This document shows, piece after piece, positions 9,222-18,230 of a stretch of DNA of 64,000 nucleotides (the stretch's first letter is position 1; each line of letters starts with the position of its first letter). The DNA is from Gallionellales bacterium GWA2_54_124. GTDB taxonomy: Bacteria > Pseudomonadota > Gammaproteobacteria > Burkholderiales > Gallionellaceae. Location of the stretch: the NCBI GenBank assembly GCA_001801025.1, contig MGWO01000007.1, positions 992,001 to 1,056,000 of the forward strand. The letters run 5' to 3'. The notes beneath the pieces were generated by a model. The model searched no databases. It saw only the letters and a program-made list of their open reading frames with translations, and was not told where the DNA came from. The position numbers and the translations under genes were made by a program.

Positions 9222-9830
9222 ATGTTTACCCTGGAACCGCAAAATATCGGCATGATTCCGATGGTTGTTGAAACCAGCGGGCGCGGTGAGCGGGCCTATG
9301 ATATTTACTCTCGCCTGCTCAAGGAACGCGTCGTGTTCCTGGTAGGTGAGGTGAACGATCACAGTGCGAATCTGATCGTCGCGCAAATGCTGTTTCTGGA
9401 ATCTGAAAATCCTGATAAGGATATTCATTTTTACATCAACTCGCCCGGTGGTTCGGTGACGGCCGGTATGGCGATCTACGACACCATGCAGTTCATCAAG
9501 CCTGCCGTGAGCACACTGTGTATCGGTCAGGCGGCCAGCATGGGGGCATTTTTGTTGACGGCCGGCGAAAAGGGCAAGCGTTTCGCTTTGCCTAACTCTC
9601 GCGTGATGATCCATCAGCCCTTGGGCGGCTTCCGCGGTCAGGCGTCCGATATCGAAATTCATGCCCGCGAAATACTGTATTTGAAGCAAAAGTTGAATCA
9701 AATGCTGGCGGATCATACAGGGCAAACCGTTGAGGCGATTGAGCGCGACACCGATCGCGACAACTTCCTGAGCGCTGCTGACGCGGTCGCTTACGGGCTG
9801 GTTGATCAGGTGCTGGAAAAGCGTGTTTAA
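9222..9830 (+). CDS. clpP: ATP-dependent Clp protease proteolytic subunit
   Basis: Serine peptidase that forms the double-heptamer ClpP barrel and works with ClpX, the next gene, to degrade unfolded and tagged proteins. It is 202 residues. Oxyanion and nucleophile Ser are in [11 protein letters not shown], the catalytic His is in MIHQPLGG, and the Asp lies in the ERDTDRDNF segment. It starts one base after the trigger factor stop. No defect is visible. Confidence 0.98.
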   Translation: MFTLEPQNIGMIPMVVETSGRGERAYDIYSRLLKERVVFLVGEVNDHSANLIVAQMLFLESENPDKDIHFYINSPGGSVTAGMAIYDTMQFIKPAVSTLCIGQAASMGAFLLTAGEKGKRFALPNSRVMIHQPLGGFRGQASDIEIHAREILYLKQKLNQMLADHTGQTVEAIERDTDRDNFLSAADAVAYGLVDQVLEKRV

Positions 9831-9851
9831 CGATAACAAAGGTTGCTAAAA

Positions 9852-11102
9852 ATGGCTATCGATAAAAAGACAGGCGAAAAGTTGTTGTATTGTTCTTTTT
9901 GCGGCAAGAGTCAGCATGAAGTGAAAAAGCTGATCGCAGGACCTTCCGTGTTCGTGTGCGATGAGTGTATTACTTTGTGCAATGACATCATGCGTGAAGA
10001 GATTCAAGGCGAAGCGGCTAAAGGTGATAAGACCGAACTGCCTGTGCCGAAGGATATTTGCGCGACGCTGGATGAATATGTAATCGGTCAGGAGCGCGCC
10101 AAGCGTATTTTGTCGGTCGCGGTATACAACCACTACAAGCGGCTCAAGTGCAATACCGATGACGGGGTGGAGCTGGCTAAGAGCAATATTTTGCTGGTGG
10201 GCCCGACCGGTTCCGGTAAAACGCTGCTGGCTCAAACGCTCGCTCGCATGCTGGATGTGCCGTTTGTGATGGCGGATGCAACGACACTCACTGAAGCCGG
10301 TTACGTGGGCGAGGACGTCGAGAACATCATCCAGAAGCTGTTGCAGGCCTGTGACTACAACGTCGAAAAGGCGCAGCGCGGCATTATCTATGTGGATGAA
10401 ATCGACAAAATTTCCAGAAAATCGGACAATCCGTCGATTACCCGCGATGTCTCCGGTGAAGGCGTGCAGCAGGCGTTGTTGAAACTGATTGAGGGCACCA
10501 AAGCCTCGATTCCGCCGCAAGGCGGCCGCAAGCATCCGAATACGGAGTTCTTGCAAGTCGATACGACGAACATCCTGTTCATCTGTGGCGGTGCGTTTGA
10601 CGGGTTGGAAAAGGTCATCCGTAATCGTTCCTCTAAAGCCAGTATCGGCTTTGGCGCGACCATCCGTTCAGTGGATGAGCGCAAGACCGGTGAGACTTTA
10701 AGGGATGTGGAACCGGAAGATCTGGTGAAATTCGGTTTGATTCCTGAATTCGTTGGTCGTTTGCCTGTCATTGCCACGCTAGAAGAGCTGGATGAGGCCG
10801 CGATGAAGCAGATTCTCACTGAGCCTAAGAATGCACTGACCAAGCAGTATAAAAAACTGTTTGAGATGGAAGGCGTTGAGCTTGAGTTCCGTGAAGATGC
10901 GTTGCTTGCGATCGCTAAAAAGGCTTTGGCACGCAAGACCGGGGCTCGCGGTTTGCGCTCGATTCTGGAGCAGGCGCTGCTGGACGTGATGTTTGATCTT
11001 CCCTCAATGGATAATGTCAGCAAGGTTGTGCTGGATGATTCGGGTGTCGAGGGTGAAATTAAACCTATTATTGTTTACGCCGATACACCAATCGCGGCAT
11101 AA
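9852..11102 (+). CDS. clpX: ATP-dependent Clp protease ATP-binding subunit
   Basis: AAA+ unfoldase that feeds substrates to ClpP. The N-terminal zinc-binding domain has CSFC and CDEC pairs ([12 protein letters not shown]...FVCDECI). It also has Walker A GPTGSGKT, Walker [10 protein letters not shown], and the [11 protein letters not shown] region. The start is the ATG at 9852 (MAIDKKTG), preceded by AAAGG with 9 bases spacing; a TTG nine bases earlier would add an unneeded MLK. 416 aa is normal for the family. A strong hairpin terminator follows. Confidence 0.98.
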   Translation: MAIDKKTGEKLLYCSFCGKSQHEVKKLIAGPSVFVCDECITLCNDIMREEIQGEAAKGDKTELPVPKDICATLDEYVIGQERAKRILSVAVYNHYKRLKCNTDDGVELAKSNILLVGPTGSGKTLLAQTLARMLDVPFVMADATTLTEAGYVGEDVENIIQKLLQACDYNVEKAQRGIIYVDEIDKISRKSDNPSITRDVSGEGVQQALLKLIEGTKASIPPQGGRKHPNTEFLQVDTTNILFICGGAFDGLEKVIRNRSSKASIGFGATIRSVDERKTGETLRDVEPEDLVKFGLIPEFVGRLPVIATLEELDEAAMKQILTEPKNALTKQYKKLFEMEGVELEFREDALLAIAKKALARKTGARGLRSILEQALLDVMFDLPSMDNVSKVVLDDSGVEGEIKPIIVYADTPIAA

Positions 11103-11127
11103 ACGCTTTTTGCTTATGCCCGTCGAC

Positions 11128-11164
11128 TCAAAAAACCGGTTTTTCCCGGTTTTTTGAGTTTTTC
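11128..11164 (+). terminator. rho-independent terminator after clpX
   Basis: A 13-bp perfect inverted repeat (11128-11140 with 11147-11159, loop 11141-11146) with A-rich and T-rich flanks and a run of T after the 3' arm. It separates clpX from lon. Confidence 0.9.
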
Positions 11165-11179
11165 TTGTCCCTATAGGGA

Positions 11180-11206
11180 TTGTATTCGCGTAAGCTATCC
11201 CCATTT
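11180..11206 (+). promoter_or_regulatory. putative heat-shock (sigma32-type) promoter of lon
   Basis: TTGTAT at 11180-11185, 13 bases, then CCCCATTT at 11199-11206, resembling the sigma32 pattern TTGAAA-N13-CCCCATnT. It lies 31 bases before the lon ATG, after the clpX terminator. lon is a classical heat-shock gene, which fits. The -35 match is partial. Confidence 0.55.
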
Positions 11207-11236
11207 AGCAATCCTGACAACGAATAGGTAATTGCC

Positions 11237-13642
11237 ATGTCTGCACAAGATACCCCGATTGAACTTTACCCGCTATTGCCGCTACGAGACGTAGTGGTGT
11301 TTCCGCATATGGTGATTCCGCTGTTTGTCGGCCGTGCCAAGTCGATCAAAGCGCTGGAACTGGCCATGGAAGCCGGACGTCCTATCGTGCTGGTCGCACA
11401 GAAAGCGGCGTCTAAGGATGACCCGGGTACTGACGATCTGTTTTCGATAGGAAGCCTGGCGAATGTGCTGCAAATGCTCAAACTGCCGGATGGTACCGTC
11501 AAAGTACTGGTGGAAGGAACTCAGCGCGTTAATGTGTTGAGCGTTCAAGATATCGATAGTCATTTTGTGGCGGAAGTCGATATTTTGCCGTCCGTTGAAG
11601 GCGAGGGGAGCGAGACTGAGGCGATGCGTCGCGCACTGATCGCACAGTTTGAGCAGTTCGTTAAACTGAACAAAAAAATTCCGCCTGAAATTTTGTCTTC
11701 TCTGGCTGGCATAGATGATGCAGGCCGGCTGGCCGATATCGTCGCGGCCCATTTGCCGCTCAAGCTTGAACAGAAGCAGGAGGTGCTGGAAATTGAGGCC
11801 GTCAGACGGCGTCTGGAGCATTTGCTGGGATTGCTCGAAGGTGAGATCGACATTCTTCAAGTTGAAAAGCGCATCCGCGGCCGCGTCAAGCGGCAGATGG
11901 AGAAGAGCCAGCGCGAGTACTATCTGAACGAGCAGGTTAAAGCGATTCAGAAGGAATTGGGCGAAGAAGAAGACGGTGCTGATTTTGACGGGCTGGACAA
12001 AAAGATCAAGGCTGCCAGCATGCCTAAAGAGGCGCGCGTTAAGGCTGAAGCTGAATTGAAGAAGCTGCGCATGATGTCGCCGATGTCAGCGGAAGCGACC
12101 GTGGTGCGTAACTATATCGATGTGTTGATCGGACTGCCCTGGAAGAAGAAGACCAAGATTAGTGCTGATCTCAAACAGGCTGAAGTTGTGCTCGAAGAGG
12201 ATCATTACGGTCTGGACAAAGTTAAAGAGCGCATTTTGGAATATCTGGCTGTGCAGCAGCGTGTCGACAAGCTCAAAGCGCCTATCCTTTGTCTGGTCGG
12301 GCCGCCGGGTGTAGGTAAGACGTCGCTCGGTCAGTCCATTGCGCGCGCCACGAATCGCAAGTTCGTGCGCATGTCGCTGGGCGGCGTACGCGATGAATCT
12401 GAGATTCGCGGTCACCGGCGCACCTACATCGGCTCCATGCCGGGTAAAATCCTGCAGAATATGAGCAAGGTGGCCGTAAAGAATCCGCTATTTTTGCTCG
12501 ATGAGGTCGATAAAATGGGGCAGGATATGCGGGGGGATCCGTCAGCCGCATTGCTTGAAGTGCTCGATCCTGAACAAAACGCCACCTTCGTCGATCACTA
12601 TGTTGAGGTGGAGTACGATTTGTCTGACGTGATGTTCGTGGCCACTGCGAACACGCTGAACATCCCTGATGCGCTGCTCGACCGTATGGAGATCATACAC
12701 GTCTCAAGTTACATGGAAGACGAGAAGATCAATATTGCGAATCGCTATCTGGTGCCTAAGGCGATCAAAAATAACGGTCTGAAGCCGGATGAAATCAGCA
12801 TTGCTGAAACGGCGTTGCGCGATATCGTGCGTTATTACGTTCGGGAAGCCGGTGTGCGCGGTTTGGAACGGGAAATTTCCAAAATTTGCCGCAAAGTCGT
12901 CAAGGCGTTGCTGCTTAAAACGCGCGACAGTAAAGTGACGGTGAATTCCCGCAATCTGGATAAATATCTGGGTGTGCGTCGCTATTCGTACGGCGTGGCC
13001 GAAAAACATAATCAGGTGGGACAGGTGACAGGTCTTGCCTGGACGGAAGTCGGCGGCGAATTGCTGACGATAGAAACTGTGGTGTTGCCGGGCAAAGGCA
13101 AGACGACGACGACCGGTAAGCTGGGTGAGGTCATGCAAGAGTCCATTCAGGCAGCCTTGAGTGTGGTACGCAGCCGCACCAAGCGTCTGGGGATTGATGA
13201 TGATTTTTATCAGAAGACGGATTTGCACATTCACTTGCCCGAAGGTGCGATCCCCAAGGATGGTCCGAGTGCGGGCGTCGGGATGTGTACTGCGATGGTG
13301 TCGGCGCTCACGGGTATTCCCGTGCGAGCGGATGTCGCGATGACGGGCGAGATTACGTTGCGCGGCGAGGTGTTGCCGATCGGCGGTCTGAAGGAAAAAT
13401 TGATAGCTGCTCAGCGTGGCGGTATTAAGACGGTGTTGATCCCTGAAGAAAACGTTAAGGATCTGGCCGAGATTTCAGATAATGTAAAAAACAAGCTCGA
13501 TATTCATCCTGTGAAATGGATAGAACAGGTGCTGGACATGGCGCTGGAACGCAAGCCTGTACCCCGTGTGGATGAAGTGCCGGCTGTCGAATTGGTGGCT
13601 GACACTGTACTGACAAAACCGGTTGCTGCGACTAAGCATTAA
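11237..13642 (+). CDS. lon: ATP-dependent protease Lon
   Basis: Cytoplasmic AAA+ protease that degrades damaged and regulatory proteins. At 801 residues it has an N-terminal LON substrate domain (about 10-205), a coiled helical region (205-300), an AAA+ domain with Walker [11 protein letters not shown] and Walker [10 protein letters not shown], and a C-terminal peptidase domain. The catalytic Ser is in [10 protein letters not shown] and the Lys in [14 protein letters not shown]. It is transcribed separately from clpX, behind a terminator and a heat-shock-like promoter. Confidence 0.98.
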   Translation: MSAQDTPIELYPLLPLRDVVVFPHMVIPLFVGRAKSIKALELAMEAGRPIVLVAQKAASKDDPGTDDLFSIGSLANVLQMLKLPDGTVKVLVEGTQRVNVLSVQDIDSHFVAEVDILPSVEGEGSETEAMRRALIAQFEQFVKLNKKIPPEILSSLAGIDDAGRLADIVAAHLPLKLEQKQEVLEIEAVRRRLEHLLGLLEGEIDILQVEKRIRGRVKRQMEKSQREYYLNEQVKAIQKELGEEEDGADFDGLDKKIKAASMPKEARVKAEAELKKLRMMSPMSAEATVVRNYIDVLIGLPWKKKTKISADLKQAEVVLEEDHYGLDKVKERILEYLAVQQRVDKLKAPILCLVGPPGVGKTSLGQSIARATNRKFVRMSLGGVRDESEIRGHRRTYIGSMPGKILQNMSKVAVKNPLFLLDEVDKMGQDMRGDPSAALLEVLDPEQNATFVDHYVEVEYDLSDVMFVATANTLNIPDALLDRMEIIHVSSYMEDEKINIANRYLVPKAIKNNGLKPDEISIAETALRDIVRYYVREAGVRGLEREISKICRKVVKALLLKTRDSKVTVNSRNLDKYLGVRRYSYGVAEKHNQVGQVTGLAWTEVGGELLTIETVVLPGKGKTTTTGKLGEVMQESIQAALSVVRSRTKRLGIDDDFYQKTDLHIHLPEGAIPKDGPSAGVGMCTAMVSALTGIPVRADVAMTGEITLRGEVLPIGGLKEKLIAAQRGGIKTVLIPEENVKDLAEISDNVKNKLDIHPVKWIEQVLDMALERKPVPRVDEVPAVELVADTVLTKPVAATKH

Positions 13643-13669
13643 ATTTTATTCGCTGTTGTGCATAATCTC

Positions 13670-13699
13670 TTGACCTGTGTATCGCGGGTTTGATATAAA
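13670..13699 (+). promoter_or_regulatory. sigma70-type promoter of hupB
   Basis: TTGACC (13670-13675), an 18-base spacer, then TATAAA (13694-13699), about 50 bases before the HU start. It would drive hupB and, since no terminator intervenes, the tRNA-Val/tRNA-Asp pair behind it. Confidence 0.65.
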
Positions 13700-13749
13700 G
13701 CGCAACTTAGTGGCTGTCAAAAATTTAACTACAATAACAGGGGATTAAC

Positions 13750-14022
13750 GTGAACAAATCTGACTTGGTTGATGCAATTGCAACATCGGCTGATATTTCA
13801 AAGGCTGCTGCCGGACGCGCGCTTGACGGAGCGATCAGCGCGATTAAGAATGCACTGAAAAATGGTGAGGAAGTCAGTTTGGTGGGTTTTGGCGCTTTTT
13901 CTGTGGGCGAACGTGCGGGGCGTGTGGGGCGCAATCCGCAAACAGGTGCAGCGATTACGATTAAAGCAGCGAAAGTTCCTAAATTTCGTGCTGGTAAAGG
14001 TTTGAAAGATGCTGTAAACTAG
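13750..14022 (+). CDS. hupB: DNA-binding protein HU
   Basis: A 90-residue histone-like protein that bends DNA and helps compact the nucleoid. The whole sequence matches the HU/IHF fold: it starts [11 protein letters not shown], has the GFGAFSV turn, the arm motif [11 protein letters not shown] with the DNA-intercalating proline, and an [12 protein letters not shown] tail. The lon-hupB-tRNA-ppiD order is common in betaproteobacteria. The tRNA-Val begins 11 bases after its stop. Confidence 0.97.
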   Translation: MNKSDLVDAIATSADISKAAAGRALDGAISAIKNALKNGEEVSLVGFGAFSVGERAGRVGRNPQTGAAITIKAAKVPKFRAGKGLKDAVN

Positions 14023-14033
14023 CAATCTTTGTC

Positions 14034-14109
14034 GGGTGCTTAGCTCAGCTGGTAGAGCACCGCCCTTACAAGGCGATTGTCGGCGGTTCGAACCCGTCAG
14101 CACCCACCA
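14034..14109 (+). tRNA. tRNA-Val(UAC), copy 1
   Basis: A 76-base tRNA with acceptor GGGTGCT/AGCACCC, anticodon loop CTTACAA (UAC), T-loop GTTCGAACC and an encoded CCA. It is identical to the copy at 16218-16293. Confidence 0.97.
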
Positions 14110-14165
14110 ATTTGCAGTAAGTAACAATCAGTAGCGAGTGGTAAGTGACCTGTAGTACAAGTTTT

Positions 14166-14242
14166 GGAGTGGTAGTTCAGTTGGTTAGAATACCGGCCTG
14201 TCACGCCGGGGGTCGCGGGTTCGAGTCCCGTCCACTCCGCCA
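14166..14242 (+). tRNA. tRNA-Asp(GUC), copy 1
   Basis: A 77-base tRNA with acceptor GGAGTGG/CCACTCC, discriminator G, anticodon loop CTGTCAC (GUC) and an encoded CCA. It is identical to the copy at 16338-16414. Confidence 0.97.
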
Positions 14243-14246
14243 AATT

Positions 14247-14273
14247 AAGGCGAACGTAAAGTTCGCCTTTTTT
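14247..14273 (+). terminator. rho-independent terminator after tRNA-Asp copy 1
   Basis: A 9-bp stem (14247-14255 with 14261-14269), 5-base loop GTAAA, then a T run. It ends the hupB-tRNA transcript just before ppiD. Confidence 0.85.
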
Positions 14274-14309
14274 CATATCTGTCGTTCATAAATTTCGCCT
14301 GGGGTTGCT

Positions 14310-16199
14310 ATGTTTGATTTTGTTCATGAAAAAAGAAGGTTTGTGCAAATCGTCCTGCTGTTGATCATTTTGCCATTTGCATTCTTTGGTGTGGATTCAT
14401 ACCGTCATTCAGGCGACACGGATGCGCCGGCTACGGTTAACGGTGAAAAAATCACTAAACAGGAATTCGATACTGCCATGCGGCAGCAGCAAGACAAGAT
14501 GCGTCAGGTGCTGGGGGAAAATTTCGATCCCGCTCTGTTTGAAAAGGCGGAGATGAAGAGCGCGATTCTGGATAATCTAGTTGCGCAGCGCTTGCTGCTT
14601 GAGCGCGCTAAGGCGGCGGGACTCACGGTGACGGACGAGCAGATCGCACAGGTGATCGGCGGGATTGATGCCTTTAAGGACGGCGGTAAATTCGACAAGG
14701 CGCGTTACACGAGCGCGTTGGCAGCGCAAAACATGACGCCTGCGATATTCGAGGCGCGTGTCAAGGATGAGTTAACCGGTCAGCAGATGCGCGATGCGTA
14801 TACTCAGAATGGTTACGTATCGAACGCCGTTGCAGATAACATTATTGCAATCAATGAGCAGCAGCGCATTGTGAGTATCGCTCCGATTTCGCGCCGTTCA
14901 TTTTTGGCTCAGGCTAAGGTGGACGATGCAGCGATCAAGTCGTATTTTGACGCTAATCAAAAAGAGTTTCAGGTGCCGGAACAGGTTAAAGTTGAATACG
15001 TTAAATTTTCGATCGCTGATCTGATTGCGAAAGCGGATATCAAGGCTGAAGAAGTCCGTCAATATTATGACGAACATCAGTCAGAATTTGCCAGTCCCGA
15101 GCAGCGTCAGGCCTCGCATATTCTGCTGGTGGTCGCAGCTACCGCACCGCAGGCTGAACAGGATGCGGTAAAAGCGCGTGCTGAAAAGCTGCTGGCGCAG
15201 GTGAAGCAGGATCCCGCTAAATTTGCCGAGCTGGCACGTCAGAATTCTCAGGATCCGGGGTCGGCGGTTAACGGCGGCGATCTGGGAATGTTCGGTCGCG
15301 GCATGATGGTTAAGCCGTTCGACGAGGCGGTATTTTCCCTTAAGGCAGGTGAGATCAGCGGGCTGGTGAAATCCGATTTTGGTTATCACATTATTAAACT
15401 CACGGGGATCAAAGTGTCCCGCGCCACACCGTTCAATGAAGTGCAGGCAGAAATTGCGGGCAAGCTGCGTCAGCAAAAGGCGGCAGATTCGTTTGCAGAG
15501 CTGGCTGATAAGTTCAGTAATACGGTGTATGAGCAAAGTGATACCTTAAAGCCTGCGGCAGTGCTGGCAGGGGTTAAAGTAGCGCAGAGCGGGTGGCTGT
15601 CCAAAGGCGTTGTGGCGGACGAGATCTGGACGACTAAGATGCTGCAGGCGATTTTCAGCGATGACGTGATCAAGAATCATCGCAATACAGCTGCCGTCGA
15701 AGTTGCAGGCAGTACTTTGGTCGCGGCGCGCCTGTTAGAGCACAAGCCAGCGGCCGTTCGCGGGCTGGCAGAAGTGGCTGATTCGATCAAACAGAAATTA
15801 TTATTGAAAATAGCACTGGACATGTCTGTAAAACAAGGTACAATGCTGCTCGGTCAAATGCAGCAGGGTAATAAAGCCGCTGTGGATTGGTCGGTTGCGC
15901 AGGCGGTGACTCATGGTCAGCATGCCACACTGGATGCCGCAATTGTACGTAAGTTGTTTCAGGCGGATGGATCTAAGCTGCCTCAGTATGTGGGTTCTGA
16001 AACCCCGGATGGTTACACGATCGTTCGTATTGATGCGGTAAAAGAGGGTGCTAAACCCGATGATGTCAAACGTAGCAGATATGCGCAGCAGTTGCGTCAG
16101 ATGACAGGTGATGAGTTGTTTCAGGCATACATCGCTGATGCAAAAAAGAATGCGAAGATTAAGTTGAAGTTGCCGGAAGCGGCAACAGAAAAGCCTTAG
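14310..16199 (+). CDS. ppiD: membrane-anchored periplasmic chaperone/peptidyl-prolyl isomerase PpiD
   Basis: Inner-membrane-anchored folding helper for proteins leaving the Sec translocon. An N-terminal membrane helix (residues about 12-32, [15 protein letters not shown]) is followed by a SurA-N-like chaperone region with [10 protein letters not shown] (about 35-200). A parvulin rotamase domain follows (about 265-360; QRQASHILL ... [15 protein letters not shown] ... [10 protein letters not shown]), then a C-terminal helical region. 629 aa is typical. It sits between two identical tRNA-Val/tRNA-Asp pairs. Confidence 0.93.
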   Translation: MFDFVHEKRRFVQIVLLLIILPFAFFGVDSYRHSGDTDAPATVNGEKITKQEFDTAMRQQQDKMRQVLGENFDPALFEKAEMKSAILDNLVAQRLLLERAKAAGLTVTDEQIAQVIGGIDAFKDGGKFDKARYTSALAAQNMTPAIFEARVKDELTGQQMRDAYTQNGYVSNAVADNIIAINEQQRIVSIAPISRRSFLAQAKVDDAAIKSYFDANQKEFQVPEQVKVEYVKFSIADLIAKADIKAEEVRQYYDEHQSEFASPEQRQASHILLVVAATAPQAEQDAVKARAEKLLAQVKQDPAKFAELARQNSQDPGSAVNGGDLGMFGRGMMVKPFDEAVFSLKAGEISGLVKSDFGYHIIKLTGIKVSRATPFNEVQAEIAGKLRQQKAADSFAELADKFSNTVYEQSDTLKPAAVLAGVKVAQSGWLSKGVVADEIWTTKMLQAIFSDDVIKNHRNTAAVEVAGSTLVAARLLEHKPAAVRGLAEVADSIKQKLLLKIALDMSVKQGTMLLGQMQQGNKAAVDWSVAQAVTHGQHATLDAAIVRKLFQADGSKLPQYVGSETPDGYTIVRIDAVKEGAKPDDVKRSRYAQQLRQMTGDELFQAYIADAKKNAKIKLKLPEAATEKP

Positions 16200-16217
16200 T
16201 GCTTTTGTAGTAGATAC

Positions 16218-16293
16218 GGGTGCTTAGCTCAGCTGGTAGAGCACCGCCCTTACAAGGCGATTGTCGGCGGTTCGAACCCGTCAGCACCCACCA
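16218..16293 (+). tRNA. tRNA-Val(UAC), copy 2
   Basis: Identical in all 76 bases to the copy at 14034-14109, including the CCA. It begins 18 bases after the ppiD stop and was probably transcribed with it. Confidence 0.97.
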
Positions 16294-16337
16294 AATAGCT
16301 GCTGAAAAGCGGCAAGAAGTAAGTAGTCTGTCGTATT

Positions 16338-16414
16338 GGAGTGGTAGTTCAGTTGGTTAGAATACCGGCCTGTCACGCCGGGGGTCGCGGGTTCGAGTCC
16401 CGTCCACTCCGCCA
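16338..16414 (+). tRNA. tRNA-Asp(GUC), copy 2
   Basis: Identical in all 77 bases to the copy at 14166-14242. The spacer to tRNA-Val is 44 bases here and 56 in copy 1, and the spacers differ in sequence. Confidence 0.97.
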
Positions 16415-16420
16415 ACATTA

Positions 16421-16450
16421 AAAAGCCGCTGAGCAATCAGCGGCTTTTTT
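16421..16450 (+). terminator. rho-independent terminator after tRNA-Asp copy 2
   Basis: A 12-bp stem (16421-16432 with 16437-16448, loop GCAA) containing AGCCGCTGA/TCAGCGGCT and followed by T residues. Confidence 0.9.
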
Positions 16451-16522
16451 CATGCGTCATGCAACCATCACGGAAATAGAGCGCTTCGCCTGCATCGAAG
16501 CGCCAAATGACTGCGCAGCAGC

Positions 16523-17065
16523 TCAGAGCAGATTTATTTCGGATGCTAAGGAGGTCGTGGTGATTTTGAAGTCGCCCATGATTGTCTGCCAGTCGTAGCC
16601 GTGATGGGTTCCTATGTAGTCGAGGAATGATGCGTCAGGATCGTTGAGCAGGATAGCGATTGCGCAACCGTCAATATTGTCCTGAAGTTTCATCAGGACA
16701 TCATATTTAGTGCTGCTCGCCAAAATATCGTCAACGACAACGGGCGCGTCATCAAAAAACAGGCGGGGAATTTCATGGCGCAGGCTTACGGTAAAATCTG
16801 ACGGGATGGCTGATTTGGCTTCAGTGAACGTACGTAAATTTGAAAAATATCCGCAGGGCTGAATTTCGAAGAACTGCTGTACGGGGGGCATTTTCTCCTG
16901 TTCGAAGGTTAATTCGAAGGCGGTTTCAATTTCTGTTCGACTGCCCGCTTTTTTGCGTATCTGAATAATGAAGGCTTCGGTGATGCCGGCAAAGCCGTTC
17001 GCCTGGAAATGTTGAACAATGCGTTCGGCAGCCGCGTCAGCCTGAAGTGAGGATCTGTTTTTCAT
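16523..17065 (-). CDS. hypothetical protein with a PRPP-site-like motif
   Basis: A 180-residue soluble protein that I do not recognise. It has no signal peptide or membrane helix. The segment VVVDDILASSTKYDVL (about 110-125) resembles the PRPP-binding loop of type I phosphoribosyltransferases (hydrophobic stretch, two Asp, then small residues), and a phosphoribosyltransferase-like fold is possible. The rest does not obviously fit that family. It reads away from the CaCA-type gene, with a 31-bp tandem duplication lying between the two starts. Confidence 0.65.
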   Translation of the reverse strand: MKNRSSLQADAAAERIVQHFQANGFAGITEAFIIQIRKKAGSRTEIETAFELTFEQEKMPPVQQFFEIQPCGYFSNLRTFTEAKSAIPSDFTVSLRHEIPRLFFDDAPVVVDDILASSTKYDVLMKLQDNIDGCAIAILLNDPDASFLDYIGTHHGYDWQTIMGDFKITTTSLASEINLL

Positions 17066-17139
17066 TGCAACTTGCTTTCGAAAAATGGCGTAGTTTACCC
17101 AAACGGGGAGGGCTGTGCACCGCCTCTTTGCTCCACTAC

Positions 17140-17201
17140 TGTGTATTCATCACTTGACGGCAAAATAACGTGTGTATTCATCACTTGACGGCAAAATAAC
17201 G
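17140..17201. repeat. perfect 31-bp tandem duplication
   Basis: Two adjacent identical 31-base units, 17140-17170 and 17171-17201, each beginning TGTGTATTCATCACTTGACG. The unit is not a multiple of three, so the duplication shifts the frame of any start codon it carries. It lies at the start of the downstream membrane protein gene and upstream of the divergent hypothetical gene. Confidence 0.95.
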
Positions 17202-18230
17202 GATGAGTTCTACTCACAATTTTCGATAAAACAGTTTCATTTAACGGTGCAAAGCGATATCGATACCATTCAAATTTATCTGACCCATCCTCTGGGATTG
17301 CTCATTGTGTTTGTTGCGGCAAGCTTCATGATGATTTGGCGTCTGCACGCGATGGAGAGCAAGGGCTTTGAAGGCACGGTGCTGGGCACGCTCATCATGC
17401 CTTACTGCTCTGGATTTGCAAATCTGGTGTTCGCCTATGTGATGAGCAAGTCGGCCGGCAATGGCGGGCTGGTCATCGAGAATTGCCTGGTCAACAATGC
17501 CACTAACCTTACTTTGCTGCTCGGCCTTTCCGCCCTGTTTGGCTCTGCTGCGGTGGTCAAAAAAAGTGCTGCAAAACGACACGCTGAATTTTTCCGTATC
17601 AACCGGCTGAATTTGCTGTTTACCCTGATCGCACTATTCCTGTTTACCGGCACGTTATGGGCATTAGCCAAGGATGGTGTACTCGATTTTTATGACGGAC
17701 TGGTATTGATTGCACTTTTTCTGTTCTGGCAGATCTTGCATGTCTTTGAAGTGCTCAAAGATAAAATCCGAAAAAATCAGGCGTTTCACTGGTCTATCGC
17801 AACCGATGTCATGCTGCTCGCCGCCAGCGCCTATTGCATCTATTTTGCAGTCGATCACCTTGTGACATGGGTGAGCCATACAGAAAATCCGCTGTTCAGC
17901 TTTGCCAGACTCGGTTGGTTCAGCGGCTTATTGATGGTGGTGCCTAATGCATTTCTTGCCTTGTACTATACGCGTATCGGCCGGCAGGACATCGTCATGA
18001 GTTCGCAAATCGGTGACGGGCACATTTGCATTCCCATGTGTATCGGTCTGTTCTCGGTGTTCAACACCATACAGGTGCCGGATTTTTTGTCGATGGGGGT
18101 CTATGTGATCCTGAGTGCCGGGGTGATCCACTTTCTGTCTATCGCGATCTTCGGTCGTGTTCAGCGTGCATTGGGCGTTGTCCTGATCGGCGGTTATGCC
18201 TTTTTCCTGTATCAGGGGCTTATTCCGTGA
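17172..18230 (+). CDS. sodium/calcium exchanger-like (CaCA superfamily) membrane protein
   Basis: A polytopic inner-membrane protein of about 352 residues with some ten hydrophobic segments. The two halves each carry an alpha-repeat-like segment: NCLVNNATNLTLLLG (near residue 110), and VPNAFLALYYTRIGR with MSSQIGDGHICIP (near 255-285). Polar Asn, Ser and Gly lie inside membrane spans, as in cation/Ca exchangers. The canonical GTSxPE signature is absent, so the transported ion is uncertain. The only upstream start is a GTG at 17172, inside the second copy of the 31-bp repeat and without a clear ribosome site; GTG 17247 is an alternative. Its 3' end overlaps the convergent GGDEF gene by 11 bases. 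Confidence 0.65.
   Translation: MYSSLDGKITDEFYSQFSIKQFHLTVQSDIDTIQIYLTHPLGLLIVFVAASFMMIWRLHAMESKGFEGTVLGTLIMPYCSGFANLVFAYVMSKSAGNGGLVIENCLVNNATNLTLLLGLSALFGSAAVVKKSAAKRHAEFFRINRLNLLFTLIALFLFTGTLWALAKDGVLDFYDGLVLIALFLFWQILHVFEVLKDKIRKNQAFHWSIATDVMLLAASAYCIYFAVDHLVTWVSHTENPLFSFARLGWFSGLLMVVPNAFLALYYTRIGRQDIVMSSQIGDGHICIPMCIGLFSVFNTIQVPDFLSMGVYVILSAGVIHFLSIAIFGRVQRALGVVLIGGYAFFLYQGLIP

Noticed and set aside
8961-9839. 292-residue open frame on the minus strand
   Set aside because: It runs opposite tig and clpP, both certain genes; it is a coding shadow.
14034-16414. tRNA-flanked interval as an integrated mobile element
   Set aside because: It contains only ppiD, a normal chromosomal gene. There is no integrase, and the repeats are whole functional tRNA genes rather than partial attachment-site copies.
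17140-17201. Attachment site or insertion-sequence target duplication
   Set aside because: The copies are directly adjacent with nothing between them, so it is a tandem duplication.
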